The notes beneath the pieces are model-generated. The model did not search any database, had not been told where the DNA came from, and saw only the letters and a list, made by a program, of their open reading frames with translations. DNA of 64,000 nt. It comes from Microbacterium sp. 8M (lineage in GTDB: Bacteria > Actinomycetota > Actinomycetes > Actinomycetales > Microbacteriaceae). Both the position numbers and the translations under genes were made by a program. Shown here piece by piece: positions 1 through 6,330 of the stretch. Within the stretch, counting starts at the first letter, position 1; each line of letters starts with the position of its first letter. The DNA lies in assembly GCF_902506375.1 (NCBI RefSeq), contig NZ_LR733284.1, positions 624,071-688,070 on the forward strand, in the 5' to 3' direction.

Positions 1-64
1 ACGTACGGTCGAAAACCAAACAACAACACCACGCACGTGGGTTTGTTTGAGACACGTCAATAGT
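1..64 (+). other. 23S-5S rRNA spacer
   Basis: This stretch lies directly before the 5S gene and is AT-richer than the rest of the window. It can fold: CAAAC (17-21) pairs with GTTTG (41-45), enclosing CCACG (29-33) and CGTGG (36-40). That fits an rRNA processing stem. The 23S gene itself is outside the window, so the spacer identity is inferred. Confidence 0.5.
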
Positions 65-183
65 GTTTCGGCGGCCATAGCGTGAGGGAAACGCCCGGTC
101 ACATTCCGAACCCGGAAGCTAAGCCTCACAGCGCCGATGGTACTGCAGGGGGGACCCTGTGGGAGAGTAGGACACCGCCGGAC
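65..183 (+). rRNA. rrf: 5S ribosomal RNA
   Basis: The conserved 5S core is present: GGCGGCCATAGCG near the 5' end, CCCGGTCACATTCCGAACCC in the middle, and GGGAGAGTAGGAC before the 3' end. The 5' end (GTTTCGGCGG) pairs with the 3' end (CCGCCGGAC) to close helix I. The length of about 119 nt is normal. It is the last gene of an rRNA operon entering from the left. The ends are set from the terminal helix and may be off by one or two bases. Confidence 0.97.
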
Positions 184-193
184 TTCCTTTAAC

Positions 194-225
194 AGAAAGG
201 CCACCCAACGCAGGGTGGCCTTTCT
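194..225 (+). terminator. rRNA operon terminator 1
   Basis: A perfect 13-bp stem (AGAAAGGCCACCC at 194-206 with GGGTGGCCTTTCT at 213-225) with a 6-base loop, 11 bases after the 5S 3' end. The right arm carries its own short T run. Confidence 0.93.
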
Positions 226-250
226 GCATTTCTGCCGCAAGACACGATCC

Positions 251-275
251 AGGCCGCCCTCCGGGCGGCCTTTTT
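251..275 (+). terminator. rRNA operon terminator 2
   Basis: A 9-bp stem (AGGCCGCCC, 251-259, with GGGCGGCCT, 263-271) with a 3-base loop and a TTTTT run. Together with the upstream hairpin this gives a tandem terminator, usual for rRNA operons. Confidence 0.92.
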
Positions 276-450
276 CGTGCGCGCACGGCCCCGCGACCTC
301 CGCCGCTGCGCGGCGGGATTCGCGTGCCGGCGCGCGCCCGCGCAGCACAGCCGCGCGTCAGGATTCGGCATCGACGCGGACGCACGACGGGTCTACCCTG
401 TCGTCAGACGGGTTGATCGCCCGCCTCCCGGTGAACCGAAGGAGCTCGCG
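276..450 (+). promoter_or_regulatory. Promoter region of the Met/Cys-rich protein
   Basis: No gene is seen in this stretch. TACCCT at 394-399 fits the TAnnnT -10 pattern found throughout this window and would start a leader of about 45 bases. GAAGGAG at 438-444 is the ribosome binding site for the ATG at 451. No palindrome resembling a known copper-responsive operator was recognised. Confidence 0.45.
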
Positions 451-846
451 ATGGACGCGATGATGATGGATTCGATGAAGAGCATGGACATGATGCCCGG
501 CATGCAGGCCATGGACATGTCGCTCATGCAGGCATGCATGGACGCGTGTTCGGCGTGCGAGCAGGCCTGTACCGTGTGTTCGACCCAGATGATGGACTGC
601 TCGCCCGCGTGCATGAACTGCGCGGACATGTGCAACACGATGATGCGGTCGATGATGCGCATGCAGGGTATGACGCCGGCCGTGATGATGTCGATGCTGG
701 ACGCGTGCATGGCGATGTGCCAGCTCTGCATGGACATGTGCATGCAGCACGAAGCCCACAGCGACGTGTGCCGGATGTGCGCCGCGGCGTGCAAGGCATG
801 CATGGACGCCTGCATGGCGATGCGCGACTCCATGATGCAGGCCTGA
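451..846 (+). CDS. Met/Cys-rich four-helix-bundle copper-storage-type protein (Csp/DUF326-like)
   Basis: 131 residues with 18 Cys and 37 Met by direct count. Cys recur as CxxxC, CxxC and CMDxC along the length (CMDACSACEQAC, CMNCADMC, CMAMCQLCMDMC, CRMCAAACKAC). This is the pattern of the Csp family, where Cys line the inside of a four-helix bundle and bind many Cu(I) ions. There is no signal peptide, so it should be cytosolic like Csp3. The Met content is far above the usual for the family and clusters both in a Met-rich N-terminus (MDAMMMD, MDMMPGM) and in the helices. ATG 451 is chosen because GAAGGAG lies just upstream; upstream in-frame codons read into Arg-rich non-coding-like sequence. 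No copper pump or copper regulator is adjacent. The family call is by motif; metal identity is inferred. Confidence 0.8.
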   Translation: MDAMMMDSMKSMDMMPGMQAMDMSLMQACMDACSACEQACTVCSTQMMDCSPACMNCADMCNTMMRSMMRMQGMTPAVMMSMLDACMAMCQLCMDMCMQHEAHSDVCRMCAAACKACMDACMAMRDSMMQA

Positions 847-889
847 CCCGACGGGCGCCCCGCAGCGCTCTCGGAGGACCGAGGTGTCG

Positions 890-895
890 TAGGAT
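890..895 (+). promoter_or_regulatory. Leaderless -10 hexamer TAGGAT
   Basis: TAGGAT is followed by six bases and an ATG at 902, the same geometry as many other starts in this window. It would drive a leaderless transcript of a 24-codon reading frame. Confidence 0.35.
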
Positions 896-901
896 CGGAG
901 C

Positions 902-976
902 ATGCTGTTCGTTCGTGACGTCCATGTGGCGTCGAAGGAGGTAGCCGGCGCGTTCCGCGCCGGTGACAGAGGCTGA
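902..976 (+). CDS. Possible 24-residue leader peptide
   Basis: ATG at 902 sits exactly six bases after a TAGGAT hexamer and opens a 24-codon frame (MLFVRDVHVASKEV...) that ends at TGA 974-976. A perfect 8-bp hairpin follows at 985-1004, and the FBP-domain gene starts at 1115. This could be a leader peptide with an attenuator, or chance. No homologue is known to me, and the frame is too short for codon-use evidence. Confidence 0.25.
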   Translation: MLFVRDVHVASKEVAGAFRAGDRG

Positions 977-984
977 CGCCCCCG

Positions 985-1004
985 CCGACGAGTCATCTCG
1001 TCGG
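985..1004 (+). other. Hairpin in the leader of the FBP-domain gene
   Basis: CCGACGAG (985-992), TCAT loop, CTCGTCGG (997-1004): a perfect 8-bp stem with a 4-base loop but no T run. It lies between the short reading frame at 902-976 and the gene at 1115. It may be a weak terminator or attenuator. Confidence 0.35.
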
Positions 1005-1114
1005 CCCGTTCGTCGCGCCCGCGTGAGCATTCCGCGGGTTCTTCTCCGGCTGCCATCGGCAGTCGCCTTCTCCGCTGTCCGGCGGACGACACGACATCGC
1101 ACAGAGAGCACGAC

Positions 1115-1603
1115 ATGCTTCCCATCGACGAGCGCGCCATTCGCGCGTCCTTCCGCAACGCCTCCCGCAAGGAGGCATCCTCCCTCACCCTGCCGCCCGG
1201 CTTCGCAGACCTGGACTTCTCCGTCCTGGACTACCTGGGCTGGCCCGATCCCAAGCTGCCCCGGCGGTCGTACATCGTGGCGCACCGTGACGACGACACC
1301 CCGATGTCGGTTCTGCTGCAGCAGACGGAGCAGCGCACGCTGGCACGCGCCCAGTGCTCGTGGTGCGAGGACGTCACGCTGCGCAACGACGTGCAGTTCT
1401 TCGCGGCGCGCAAGGCGGGCGCCTCAGGCCGCAACGGCAACACCCTCGGCGTGCTGATCTGCGCGAACTTCGGCTGCTCCGCCAACGTCCGCCGGCTGCC
1501 GCCGCTCGCCTATGAGGGCTTCGACCGCGAGGCCGCCCGGCAGCTGCGGATCCTGCGACTGCAGGAGCACGTGCAGGGCTTCCTCCGCGAGCTCGAGGCC
1601 TGA
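1115..1603 (+). CDS. FBP treble-clef zinc-finger protein (FusB/FusC-like)
   Basis: 162 residues. Two Cys pairs, C81-SW-C84 and C116-ANFG-C121, are spaced as in the C-terminal treble-clef zinc finger of the FBP family. The family includes staphylococcal FusB/FusC, which bind EF-G and help it leave the ribosome, giving fusidic acid resistance; actinobacterial members are usually uncharacterised. The N-terminal part (residues 1-75) would be the helical domain. ATG 1115 is preceded by AGAGAG. The gene stands alone, converging on the next gene across a strong hairpin. Function as an EF-G-binding factor is inferred from the fold only. Confidence 0.75.
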   Translation: MLPIDERAIRASFRNASRKEASSLTLPPGFADLDFSVLDYLGWPDPKLPRRSYIVAHRDDDTPMSVLLQQTEQRTLARAQCSWCEDVTLRNDVQFFAARKAGASGRNGNTLGVLICANFGCSANVRRLPPLAYEGFDREAARQLRILRLQEHVQGFLRELEA

Positions 1604-1606
1604 ACT

Positions 1607-1642
1607 CTCGGAGCGGGTGGCGTGATCGCCGCCCGGTCCGAG
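1607..1642. terminator. Bidirectional terminator between convergent genes
   Basis: CTCGGAGCGGGTGGCG (1607-1622), a TGAT loop and CGCCGCCCGGTCCGAG (1627-1642) form a 16-bp stem with one mismatch and one G-U pair. It lies between the stops of the genes at 1115-1603 (+) and 1665-2012 (-) and can serve both. Confidence 0.75.
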
Positions 1643-1664
1643 GCGCGGCCTGCCGTTCGGAGCG

Positions 1665-2012
1665 TCAGGCGCGCGCGACGTTGTAGCGCAGCGCACCGAT
1701 CGCGAGCACGTCCCAGCGGGTGTGCACGGCGACGGGCTGTCCGAGCTCGACCTCGAGGGCGGCGCCCCCCGCGTTCCACAGCGATAGCGCCTCGCCGTCG
1801 AGGGTGACGACCTCGACGATGCCGGCCGAACGGTCGACATCGCTCACCAGCGCGTCGGTCCACCCGGCGGTCGTCGCGGCGGCGAGACGCGCCTGGATGA
1901 GATGCAGCGCGTGCCCCGGGGCGAAGGAGGAGCAGACGTCGCCGTGGTGGCACATGCACGCCGCAGCCTGTCGCGCCGGAACGGGCGAGAGCTGAGCGCG
2001 GGGCGTGGTCAC
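1665..2012 (-). CDS. Hypothetical protein with a Cys/His cluster
   Basis: 115 residues, family not recognised. Residues 19-27 (CMCHHGDVC) hold three Cys and two His, a likely metal site. The rest reads as a small mixed alpha/beta domain (ALHLIQARLAAATTAGW, then IVEVVTLDGEALSLWN and VAVHTRWDVLAIG). The start is GTG at 2012, with GAGGAG nine bases upstream. It is transcribed alone, with a terminator hairpin in the gap before it belonging to the amidase gene. It may be a small metal-dependent or nucleotide-binding protein; the sequence does not say. Confidence 0.6.
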   Translation of the reverse strand: MTTPRAQLSPVPARQAAACMCHHGDVCSSFAPGHALHLIQARLAAATTAGWTDALVSDVDRSAGIVEVVTLDGEALSLWNAGGAALEVELGQPVAVHTRWDVLAIGALRYNVARA

Positions 2013-2096
2013 GGTGGTCTCCTCACAGGATCGGTCCGATCAGGCTACGTCCGGGCGTGTCGCCGGCGAAACGACCGTGAAATGTGCCGACACACA

Positions 2097-2130
2097 AGCG
2101 GCTCCGCGGGCCTGAGCCCACGGAGCCGCT
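2097..2130 (-). terminator. Terminator after the amidase gene
   Basis: AGCGGCTCCG (2097-2106) pairs perfectly with CGGAGCCGCT (2121-2130), and GGGC/GCCC pair inside the loop. It lies 20 bases past the amidase stop. There is no T run. Confidence 0.7.
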
Positions 2131-2149
2131 GAGTCGGCGCCGGCGCAGA

Positions 2150-3841
2150 TCAGAGGCGCGGTGTGCGCGGCGGTGTGGTGCGACGGTCTCCGGTCGCCTC
2201 GAAGGCGGCGGCGAGCTGCAGCAGCCGGGTGTCGTCGTAGGCGCGGCCGGAGATCGTCAGCCCCACGGGCATGCCGATGTCCGCCAGCGTGCCCATCGGC
2301 ACCGTCACAGAGGGGATGCCGAGGTGCCGCGGCACGATGTTGCCGTTGGCGACCCAGACCCCGTTGCGCCAGCCCTGGTCGGCCGAGACGGGGTTGACGT
2401 CCATGTCCGCAGGGCCGATGTCCGCCATGGTCGGGTGGATCACGGCATCCAGGCCGAGTCGGTCCATCCACTCCTCGAAGTCGATGCGGCGCGTCTCCTC
2501 GAGGCCGCGCAGGCCCTCTTCCATGTGCGGGATGGCCGTCATGTCGGTGACCGGGTGCGCCCGGAACAGGTCGGGCAGCTCGTTGATGTCGTCGTCGAAG
2601 CCGGTGTAGCGGTCGGGCAGTGCGCCCGGCGGCGCGGGGAAGATCTGCGCGCCGTCGACCTGCGCCAGCGTGTGGAGCGCGGGATCGCCGTTCGCCTGGA
2701 GGAAGTCGTCCCACCCCCACGCGCACAGCTCGATGACCTCGCTGCGCAGGAAATCGGCGGGAACGATGCCTCGGGTCGCGATGGTCGGGGCGCCGGCGCG
2801 ATCCCCCTCGTAGTTGGTGACGGCGGGGAAGTCGACCTCGACCACCTCGGCGCCGGCGGCTTCGAGGGCGGCGCGCGCGTCGCGCCACAGGTCCATGATC
2901 GACGGGCGGGTCTCGATGCGCTGCCCGGTCGGGCCGCCGATCCCGGTGCCGGTGCCGGCCTCCGGGTCCGCGTTGATGTACATCCGGGGGACGCCGAAGC
3001 GCTTGCCGCGGAGATCCGCCGGCGGCAGGGCGACATACGACTCGGGCCGCACCTCGGACGCCCGCGGCAGCGGCACCCACGGTTGCGCCCGCCAGAAGTC
3101 GCCGCGCGTGGTGTCGTCGTCCGCGACGACGACGTCGAGGATCTCGAGCAGATCCGCGATGGTGCGGGCGTGCGGCACGACGATGTCCTGCGTCGGGACC
3201 AGCGGCCAGTTGCCGCGGACCGAGATGACGCCGCGGCTGGGGCAGTAGGCGACGAGCGCGTTGTGGGATGCGGGCGCCCGTCCGCTGGACCAGGTCTCCT
3301 CGCCCAGCCCGAAGGCCGCGAAGGACGCGGCGGTCGCCGTGCCGGATCCATTCGACGAGCCGGATCCGAACGCGCTCGTGAGCCAGTCCGCGTTGTAGGG
3401 GCTCTCCGCGCGGCCGTAGACCCCGCGCTGCATGCCGCCGTTCGCCATGGGCGGCATGTTCGTGAGGCCGAGGCAGATCGCGCCGCCCGCCCGCAGCCGC
3501 TCGATGGTGAACGCGTCGCGCTGGGCGACGAGCTCGGCGAAGGCGGGGGAGCCGGCGGCCGCCGTCAGCCCGCGCACGAGGTAGCTGTCCTTCGCCGTGT
3601 ACGGGATGCCGTCGAGGGGCCCCAGGGTCTCGCCGCGGGCCCGGCGGGCATCCGAGGCCTCGGCTTCCGCGCGCGCCTCGGGGTTGCGCACGACGACCGC
3701 GTTCAGCGCGGTCTCCGTTCCGGGGCCGTCGTAGGCGTCGATGCGGGCGAGGTAGGCCTCGACGAGCTCGACGGCCGTGGTCTCGCCGGCCTCGAGGGCC
3801 GCGCGCAGGCGGGCGATGGGGGTCTCGACGACGTCGAACAT
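2150..3841 (-). CDS. Amidase signature family hydrolase
   Basis: 563 residues, within the amidase-signature range. The Ser-cisSer-Lys triad is visible: K84 in PYTAKDSY, cis-Ser in FGSGSSNGSG (about S162), and nucleophile S186 in EETWSSGRAPA, which aligns with the family motif TDTGGSIRxPA although the usual GG is WS here. Such enzymes hydrolyse C-N amide bonds; the substrate cannot be read from sequence. It is the second gene after the agmatine-deiminase-type gene (62-base gap), so the two are probably one operon controlled by the divergent TetR regulator. ATG 3841 is preceded by GAAGGATC. A role on an amide or ureido product of the deiminase is inferred from position. Confidence 0.85.
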   Translation of the reverse strand: MFDVVETPIARLRAALEAGETTAVELVEAYLARIDAYDGPGTETALNAVVVRNPEARAEAEASDARRARGETLGPLDGIPYTAKDSYLVRGLTAAAGSPAFAELVAQRDAFTIERLRAGGAICLGLTNMPPMANGGMQRGVYGRAESPYNADWLTSAFGSGSSNGSGTATAASFAAFGLGEETWSSGRAPASHNALVAYCPSRGVISVRGNWPLVPTQDIVVPHARTIADLLEILDVVVADDDTTRGDFWRAQPWVPLPRASEVRPESYVALPPADLRGKRFGVPRMYINADPEAGTGTGIGGPTGQRIETRPSIMDLWRDARAALEAAGAEVVEVDFPAVTNYEGDRAGAPTIATRGIVPADFLRSEVIELCAWGWDDFLQANGDPALHTLAQVDGAQIFPAPPGALPDRYTGFDDDINELPDLFRAHPVTDMTAIPHMEEGLRGLEETRRIDFEEWMDRLGLDAVIHPTMADIGPADMDVNPVSADQGWRNGVWVANGNIVPRHLGIPSVTVPMGTLADIGMPVGLTISGRAYDDTRLLQLAAAFEATGDRRTTPPRTPRL

Positions 3842-3903
3842 GGGCGGATCCTTCGAAGGTCAGGCGGTACGAGGGCCTCGGCGGCCGGGTGGGACGGGCG
3901 CGC

Positions 3904-4938
3904 TCAGCGGGCCAGCGTGGGCTGCTGCTGGGTGATGCAGTGGATGCCGCCGCCGCGGTCGAACAGCGGGCGGGCGTCGACGGTGACGACGCGGCGCCCC
4001 GGATAGGCGTCGGCGAGGATGTCGCGGGCACGGGCGTCCGCGACATCGTCGTCGAATCCGCAGGCGATGACGCCGTCGTTGGTGACCAGGTGGTTGACGT
4101 AGCTCCAGTCGACGAAGCCCTCCTCGTCCCGCAGGGTGGACGGCGCCGGCAGGTCGACGATCTCAAAGGTGCGCCCCGCGGCGTCCGTCTGCCCAGCCAG
4201 GTGCTCGCGCAGGGCGGCAGACACCTCGAAATCGGGGTGGGCGGGATCCTGCTGCGCGTGCAGGAGGATCCGGCCGGGGGAGGTGATCGCGGCGACGATG
4301 TCGACGTGGCCGTTGGTGCCGAACTCGTCGTAGTCGCGGGTGAGGCCGCGGGGCAGCCACACCGCCTTCGTCGCGCCGATCGTGCGCAGCATCTCGGCCT
4401 CGACGCGCTGCCGGTCGAGATACGGGTTGCGGCGGGGGTCGAGCTGCACGGTCTCGGTGAGCAGGACCGTGCCTTCGCCGTCGACGTGGATGCCGCCGCC
4501 CTCGTTGACCAGGGCGGAACTGACCAGCTCGGCGCCGACCTCGGAAGCGATGATGCGCGCGTGCTCGCCGGACTTCGTCCACGACGCCCAGGAGTTCGCG
4601 CCCCAGCCGTTGAACACCCAGTCCACGGCTCCGAGCACGCCGGGCCGCTCGGCGTCCACGACGAAGGTGGGGCCCGAGTCGCGCATCCAGAACTCGTCGA
4701 CCGGGGCCTCGAGGATCGTGATGTCCGAGGAGAGCATGCGGCGGGCGCGGTTCAGCTCGGCCGGATCCACCAGCATCGTCACCGGCGTGAACTCCGACAC
4801 GGCGTGCGCCACCGCGGTCCAGGTCGCATAGCCCTCCTCGCGCAGCGCGTCGGTGTCGCCGAGGGTCTCTCCTTCGGCGGGGAACGCCATCCAGACGCGG
4901 TCGTGGCGGGCGGTCTCGCTGGGCATCTGCCAGGGCAT
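3904..4938 (-). CDS. aguA: Agmatine deiminase / peptidylarginine-deiminase-type hydrolase
   Basis: 344 residues, close to bacterial agmatine deiminase length. Guanidino-binding and catalytic motifs are present: WMRDSGPTF near residue 85, NEGGGIHVDG, GTNGHVDIVA and the C-terminal nucleophile motif GGGIHCITQQ (Cys about residue 334). The family turns agmatine into N-carbamoylputrescine and ammonia. The ATG at 4938 is preferred over an in-frame ATG at 4986 because GAGGAG sits five bases before it and the upstream residues do not look conserved. No AguB-type nitrilase follows; instead an amidase-signature gene does, and an isochorismatase-type hydrolase lies beyond the regulator. The true substrate may be another guanidino compound. 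Confidence 0.85.
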   Translation of the reverse strand: MPWQMPSETARHDRVWMAFPAEGETLGDTDALREEGYATWTAVAHAVSEFTPVTMLVDPAELNRARRMLSSDITILEAPVDEFWMRDSGPTFVVDAERPGVLGAVDWVFNGWGANSWASWTKSGEHARIIASEVGAELVSSALVNEGGGIHVDGEGTVLLTETVQLDPRRNPYLDRQRVEAEMLRTIGATKAVWLPRGLTRDYDEFGTNGHVDIVAAITSPGRILLHAQQDPAHPDFEVSAALREHLAGQTDAAGRTFEIVDLPAPSTLRDEEGFVDWSYVNHLVTNDGVIACGFDDDVADARARDILADAYPGRRVVTVDARPLFDRGGGIHCITQQQPTLAR

Positions 4939-4966
4939 CGGTGCTCCTCGGATCGGGTTCGCGGCG

Positions 4967-4999
4967 CTTATTGAACAAGCGACCAACTAGCGATACGGT
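4967..4999. promoter_or_regulatory. TetR-gene promoter with candidate operator
   Basis: TTGAAC (4971-4976), a 17-base spacer and TACGGT (4994-4999) form a promoter reading right. The near-palindrome CTTATTGAACAAG (4967-4979) covers the -35 and lies between the divergent deiminase and TetR genes, so it is the best candidate for the TetR operator. The ATG at 5008 is about nine bases past the -10, suggesting a leaderless or nearly leaderless transcript. Confidence 0.5.
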
Positions 5000-5007
5000 A
5001 TAGCCTC

Positions 5008-5604
5008 ATGAGCACCTCGTCAAGCCCTCGTCCGAAGCGGATGCCGCCGGAGCAGCGTGAGCGGGCGATCCTCGACGCGGCCGTCGCGCTCGCCCGGCAG
5101 AACGGGATCGCGGGACTCACGGTGCGCACCGTCGCGGCCGCGGCCGGGGTGACCCCGGCGCTGGTGGCGCACTACCGGCCCAGCATGGACGCGTTCGTGG
5201 CCGACGTGTTCGGCACGATCGTGGGGGCCGAACGCGAGGAGGTCATGGCCGCCGGCAGGGTGGCCCAGGGCCTGCGGGAGCGCATCACCCGCATCGTGGA
5301 GATGCTCCTGGACGGCGACCGCGACGACGTGACCCTGATCTGGGTGCAGGCGTGGGCAGCCGGTGCGCGCAACGACGAGCTCGCCGCGCGGGTGCGCACC
5401 GAGATGGACCGCTGGCAGCAGGACCTCGAGGCCGTCGTGGCCGAGGGCGTGGCCGCGGGTGAGATCTCCGCCGCGCACGCCGAGGGTGCCGCCTGGCTGC
5501 TGCTCGCCACGGTGGACGGCATGAACGCGCACTCGCTCGTGAAGTGGGCGCCCGAGGACCGGGCCGGCCTCGCGCGCCGCACCGTCGCCGCCGTCCTCGG
5601 CTGA
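5008..5604 (+). CDS. TetR/BetI-type transcriptional regulator
   Basis: 198 residues. An N-terminal helix-turn-helix is clear (ILDAAVALARQNGIAGLTVRTVAAAAGVTPALVAHYRPSMDAFVADVF, residues about 20-67), followed by an all-helical ligand domain like that of BetI-type repressors. It is transcribed away from the deiminase-amidase pair, the usual layout for a repressor of the divergent operon. The inducer is probably the substrate or product of that pathway. It also faces the isochorismatase-permease pair, which converges on it. Confidence 0.85.
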   Translation: MSTSSSPRPKRMPPEQRERAILDAAVALARQNGIAGLTVRTVAAAAGVTPALVAHYRPSMDAFVADVFGTIVGAEREEVMAAGRVAQGLRERITRIVEMLLDGDRDDVTLIWVQAWAAGARNDELAARVRTEMDRWQQDLEAVVAEGVAAGEISAAHAEGAAWLLLATVDGMNAHSLVKWAPEDRAGLARRTVAAVLG

Positions 5605-5632
5605 GGGCCGAACGTTCGCAGGAGTCGATGCG

Positions 5633-5691
5633 CTCAGGTCGCGATATCGGCTCTTCCGGCGACCGTTTTCGCGCCGAAAGTGCGACCTGAG
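5633..5691. repeat. 58-bp inverted-end repeat, family A copy 1
   Basis: The ends are inverted: CTCAGGTCGC (5633-5642) and GCGACCTGAG (5682-5691). The inside (GCTCTTCCG, CCGTTTT, GCGCCGAAAGT) matches the second copy at 10758-10815 almost base for base. It lies between convergent stops, ending four bases before the isochorismatase stop codon. Confidence 0.85.
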
Positions 5692-5694
5692 GGC

Positions 5695-6330
5695 TCAGGG
5701 GCGCAGGAGCTGGAGCGCCGTCGCGGTGTCCGACACCTTGAGCTGCGGCGGGTAGAGCCCCATGACTGCGAGCGCGGCGGCGTGGTTCTCCGGCGTCGAC
5801 CCCGCGCAGGCGTCGGCGGCGACCGTCACCCGCGCGCCCGCATCGGCCGCGGCCAGTGCCGTCGAGATCACGCAGCAGTCGGTGGAGACCCCGGTCAGCA
5901 CGACGGGCGCGGATCCGATCCGCCGCTCGAGCTCGGCGCCCCATTTGCCGAAGGTGGGGAGGTCGAGCGTCGGGTGCGCCGACAGCTCCCGCACCCCGGG
6001 CACGAGGTCGTAGAGCGGGTCATCGGCGGGACGGTCGGCGAACGGCCAGGCCGCGAAGTAGTCCCCCCACGAGGTGCTCCGATCGGCGGTGGGCAGCCAG
6101 CGGGTGATGAGCACGCGCCCGTCGGCCGCATCGGCCAGGCGCCGGATGTTCTCCAGAGCCGCGGGGAACATCGGGGATCCCCACGCCGAGTCGGCCGCCG
6201 CGAAGATGTTCTGCGGGTCGATGACCACCACCCACGGAGCCTTCGTCTCGCTCCGCTCGCTCAGGGATCGGGCTGCGCGGAGGCCGCCTGACGGTCCTTC
6301 GACGGGCTCAGGGAGCGGGGAGCCGGTCAC
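5695..6330 (-). CDS. Isochorismatase-family cysteine hydrolase
   Basis: 211 residues from GTG 6330, which overlaps the permease stop by four bases. The Asp-Lys-Cys triad of the family is visible: D38 in PWVVVIDPQN, K129 in FGKWG and C153 in GVSTDCCV. The family includes N-carbamoylsarcosine amidase, nicotinamidase and ureidoacrylate hydrolase. Residues 1-30 are encoded by a dispersed repeat (6242-6316) and are probably disordered. GTG 6231 is the next possible start but would remove the usually conserved Pro-Trp before the first strand. With a deiminase next door, hydrolysis of an N-carbamoyl intermediate is an attractive inference. Confidence 0.8.
   Translation of the reverse strand: MTGSPLPEPVEGPSGGLRAARSLSERSETKAPWVVVIDPQNIFAAADSAWGSPMFPAALENIRRLADAADGRVLITRWLPTADRSTSWGDYFAAWPFADRPADDPLYDLVPGVRELSAHPTLDLPTFGKWGAELERRIGSAPVVLTGVSTDCCVISTALAAADAGARVTVAADACAGSTPENHAAALAVMGLYPPQLKVSDTATALQLLRP
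6242..6316. repeat. Dispersed CTTCGTCTCGCT / CTTCGACGGGCTCAGG repeat
   Basis: CTTCGTCTCGCTCCGCTCGC followed by TCAGG (about 6241-6265), then CCTTCGACGGGCTCAGGGA (about 6297-6315). The same modules recur at 13325-13490, and a CCTTCGACAGGCTCGG form near 51269. Here the repeat lies between two overlapping genes and is read in frame as ...PLPEPVEGPSGG...SLSERSETK. Confidence 0.65.

Noticed and set aside
358..1188. Long His-rich reading frame on the minus strand opposite the Met/Cys-rich gene
   Set aside because: It is the reverse complement of ATG-rich Met codons (CAT reads as His) and has no ribosome binding site or promoter; the plus-strand gene explains it.
2040..4166. 708-codon Arg/Pro-rich minus-strand frame across the amidase gene
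   Set aside because: Typical high-GC shadow in another frame of the amidase gene, with low-complexity composition and no motif.
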